NCBI RefSeq assembly: GCF_003314435.2
Contig: NZ_QNVY02000002.1
Span: forward strand, 434,001-498,000
Source: Flavobacterium petrolei
GTDB lineage: Bacteria > Bacteroidota > Bacteroidia > Flavobacteriales > Flavobacteriaceae
Length of the DNA stretch: 64,000 nt
Direction: 5' to 3'
Shown here: positions 63,283 through 64,000 of the stretch, piece after piece
Layout: every line of letters begins with the position of its first letter
Position numbering within the stretch: the first letter of the stretch is position 1
Notes under the pieces: model-generated
The model's input: the letters and a program-made list of their open reading frames with translations, nothing else
The model's database searches: none
What the model was told of the DNA's origin: nothing
Made by a program: the position numbers and the translations under genes

Positions 63283-64000
63283 TTACATTTTTCTTTTTTT
63301 ATTCAAAAGGGCTAATTTTTCATCTAAGTATTTCACGAAATTTTCCTTGGATTTAATCCCGTTTACCTCTTGTTCCCATGCACCTAAAAAATAAAAAGAA
63401 GTAGGTTTTGTTGTTGGTTTAAAAATCAAAAGATGATCAAATTCAGCATCCACTTCAGACTCTATGGTTTTAATTTCATAGAAAATAGCCATCCCCAATT
63501 TATCTGGCACCAAAGTCTGTGCGCCATAAGTAGCTAGGTATGCCCATTTTTTGTTTCGGCTTACTTTTTTGAGTACTTCGGTGTTTTTTTGTTTTACAAT
63601 TCCGGTACAAATTCCAGCAATTGCTTGTGAGGCTTGAATAGTGTGTTTAGTATAACGCTGATCAGGATTAATAGTCAATTCTGAAGTGAAATCAATTTTA
63701 TCCGAAGCTGATTTCCATCCGTAGTAATTGATTTTCACACCGGAAGATTTCGCTTTGTTTTCTACTTTGGCAATAGTCGAATCCACTTCATAAAAGTGTA
63801 GTCTTTCTTTATTTAAATACCTATCGATGGAACCAATTCCGATTCCTTTTCCAGCTTTTAAAATATCCGAACCCCAATCGCTCATTTCGTGGTAGGAATC
63901 AAAACCATCCTGACCAACTTGCGGAAGAATGATCGCTTCGGTTTTTTTTCCAAAAATATCAATAGCATTTCTCCAGTCCAGATACAATCGGTATCCAATT
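63283..64000 (-). CDS. DUF4861 domain protein, C-terminal part (runs off the window)
   Basis: At least 239 residues are open to the right edge; the true start lies beyond 64000 and the apparent TTG start at 63987 is inside the frame (IGYRLYLDWRNAID continues). It has DWGSDILKAGKGIGIGSI and the AYLATYGAQTLVPDKLGMAIFYE stretch of DUF4861 proteins, commonly found in pectin or other polysaccharide loci of Bacteroidota. Function unknown; a lyase- or hydrolase-like role in sugar processing has been suggested for such genes only by context. First visible gene of the pectin operon. Confidence 0.75.
   Translation of the reverse strand, partial: IGYRLYLDWRNAIDIFGKKTEAIILPQVGQDGFDSYHEMSDWGSDILKAGKGIGIGSIDRYLNKERLHFYEVDSTIAKVENKAKSSGVKINYYGWKSASDKIDFTSELTINPDQRYTKHTIQASQAIAGICTGIVKQKNTEVLKKVSRNKKWAYLATYGAQTLVPDKLGMAIFYEIKTIESEVDAEFDHLLIFKPTTKPTSFYFLGAWEQEVNGIKSKENFVKYLDEKLALLNKKRKM

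Noticed and set aside
1..64000. CRISPR arrays, insertion sequences or prophage
   Set aside because: No regularly spaced direct repeats, transposase genes or phage structural genes were seen; the only mobile trace is the recombinase remnant at 56760-57134.

Overview
The window looks like a chromosomal segment of a Flavobacterium or close relative (Bacteroidota, Flavobacteriaceae). The DNA is AT-rich. Several genes are preceded by the Bacteroidota -7 promoter element TAnnTTTG, a few with a TTG about 19-20 bases further upstream. The gene content is typical of the group: type IX secretion (T9SS) parts (PorQ, a PorP/SprF protein, a type B sorted adhesin), an outer-membrane beta-barrel receptor with a carboxypeptidase-regulatory domain, a glgA-glgC-glgB glycogen operon and a pectin-degradation locus. 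No tRNA, rRNA, CRISPR array or intact mobile element was seen.

Layout. 1-4064: an aldehyde/alcohol oxidation module (aldehyde dehydrogenase, butanediol-dehydrogenase-like enzyme, DUF779 protein) facing an AraC regulator. 4330-6750: pheT. 6811-12572: a T9SS adhesin, SprF-like protein and OmpA-family protein cluster. 12781-15342: a fasciclin protein and rpsA. 15648-22127: a membrane protein, then porQ-cmk-nucleoside transporter, then lon. 22436-25319: an ECF sigma operon with a membrane-anchored putative anti-sigma factor and two repeat-rich exported proteins. 25354-35048: an UMF1-type transporter, an M48 lipoprotein, a GH31 glucosidase and glgB, glgC, glgA. 35218-38822: alpha/beta hydrolase, msrB, an endonuclease III homologue and a Tat lipoprotein amidase.

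39501-46400: an uncharacterised 690-residue PLP-enzyme-like protein, a cysteine synthase family protein, prolyl oligopeptidase, a YbaB protein and threonine aldolase. 46590-53984: prfB with a programmed +1 frameshift, an lpxD homologue, an acyl-CoA carboxylase beta subunit, an exported unknown protein, a menE-like ligase, a CPBP protease and an ArsC-like protein. 54082-56535: the beta-barrel receptor. 56536-57810 has no intact recognisable gene but holds the decayed C-terminal end of a serine recombinase. 57811-64000: a tightly spaced minus-strand pectin operon (CE12-like esterase, GH28, PL10-CE8 fusion, GH105, DUF4861) running off the window edge.

The most notable items are the lone PLP-fold protein with an unrecognised N-terminal 200 residues, the sigma operon with GSGD and KYG repeat proteins, the RF2 frameshift site with an AGGAGG stimulator in a lineage that rarely uses Shine-Dalgarno initiation, the recombinase fossil beside the pectin locus, and a perfect 27-bp inverted repeat behind the YbaB gene. 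All function calls come from reading motifs and remembered family features; no database search was run.
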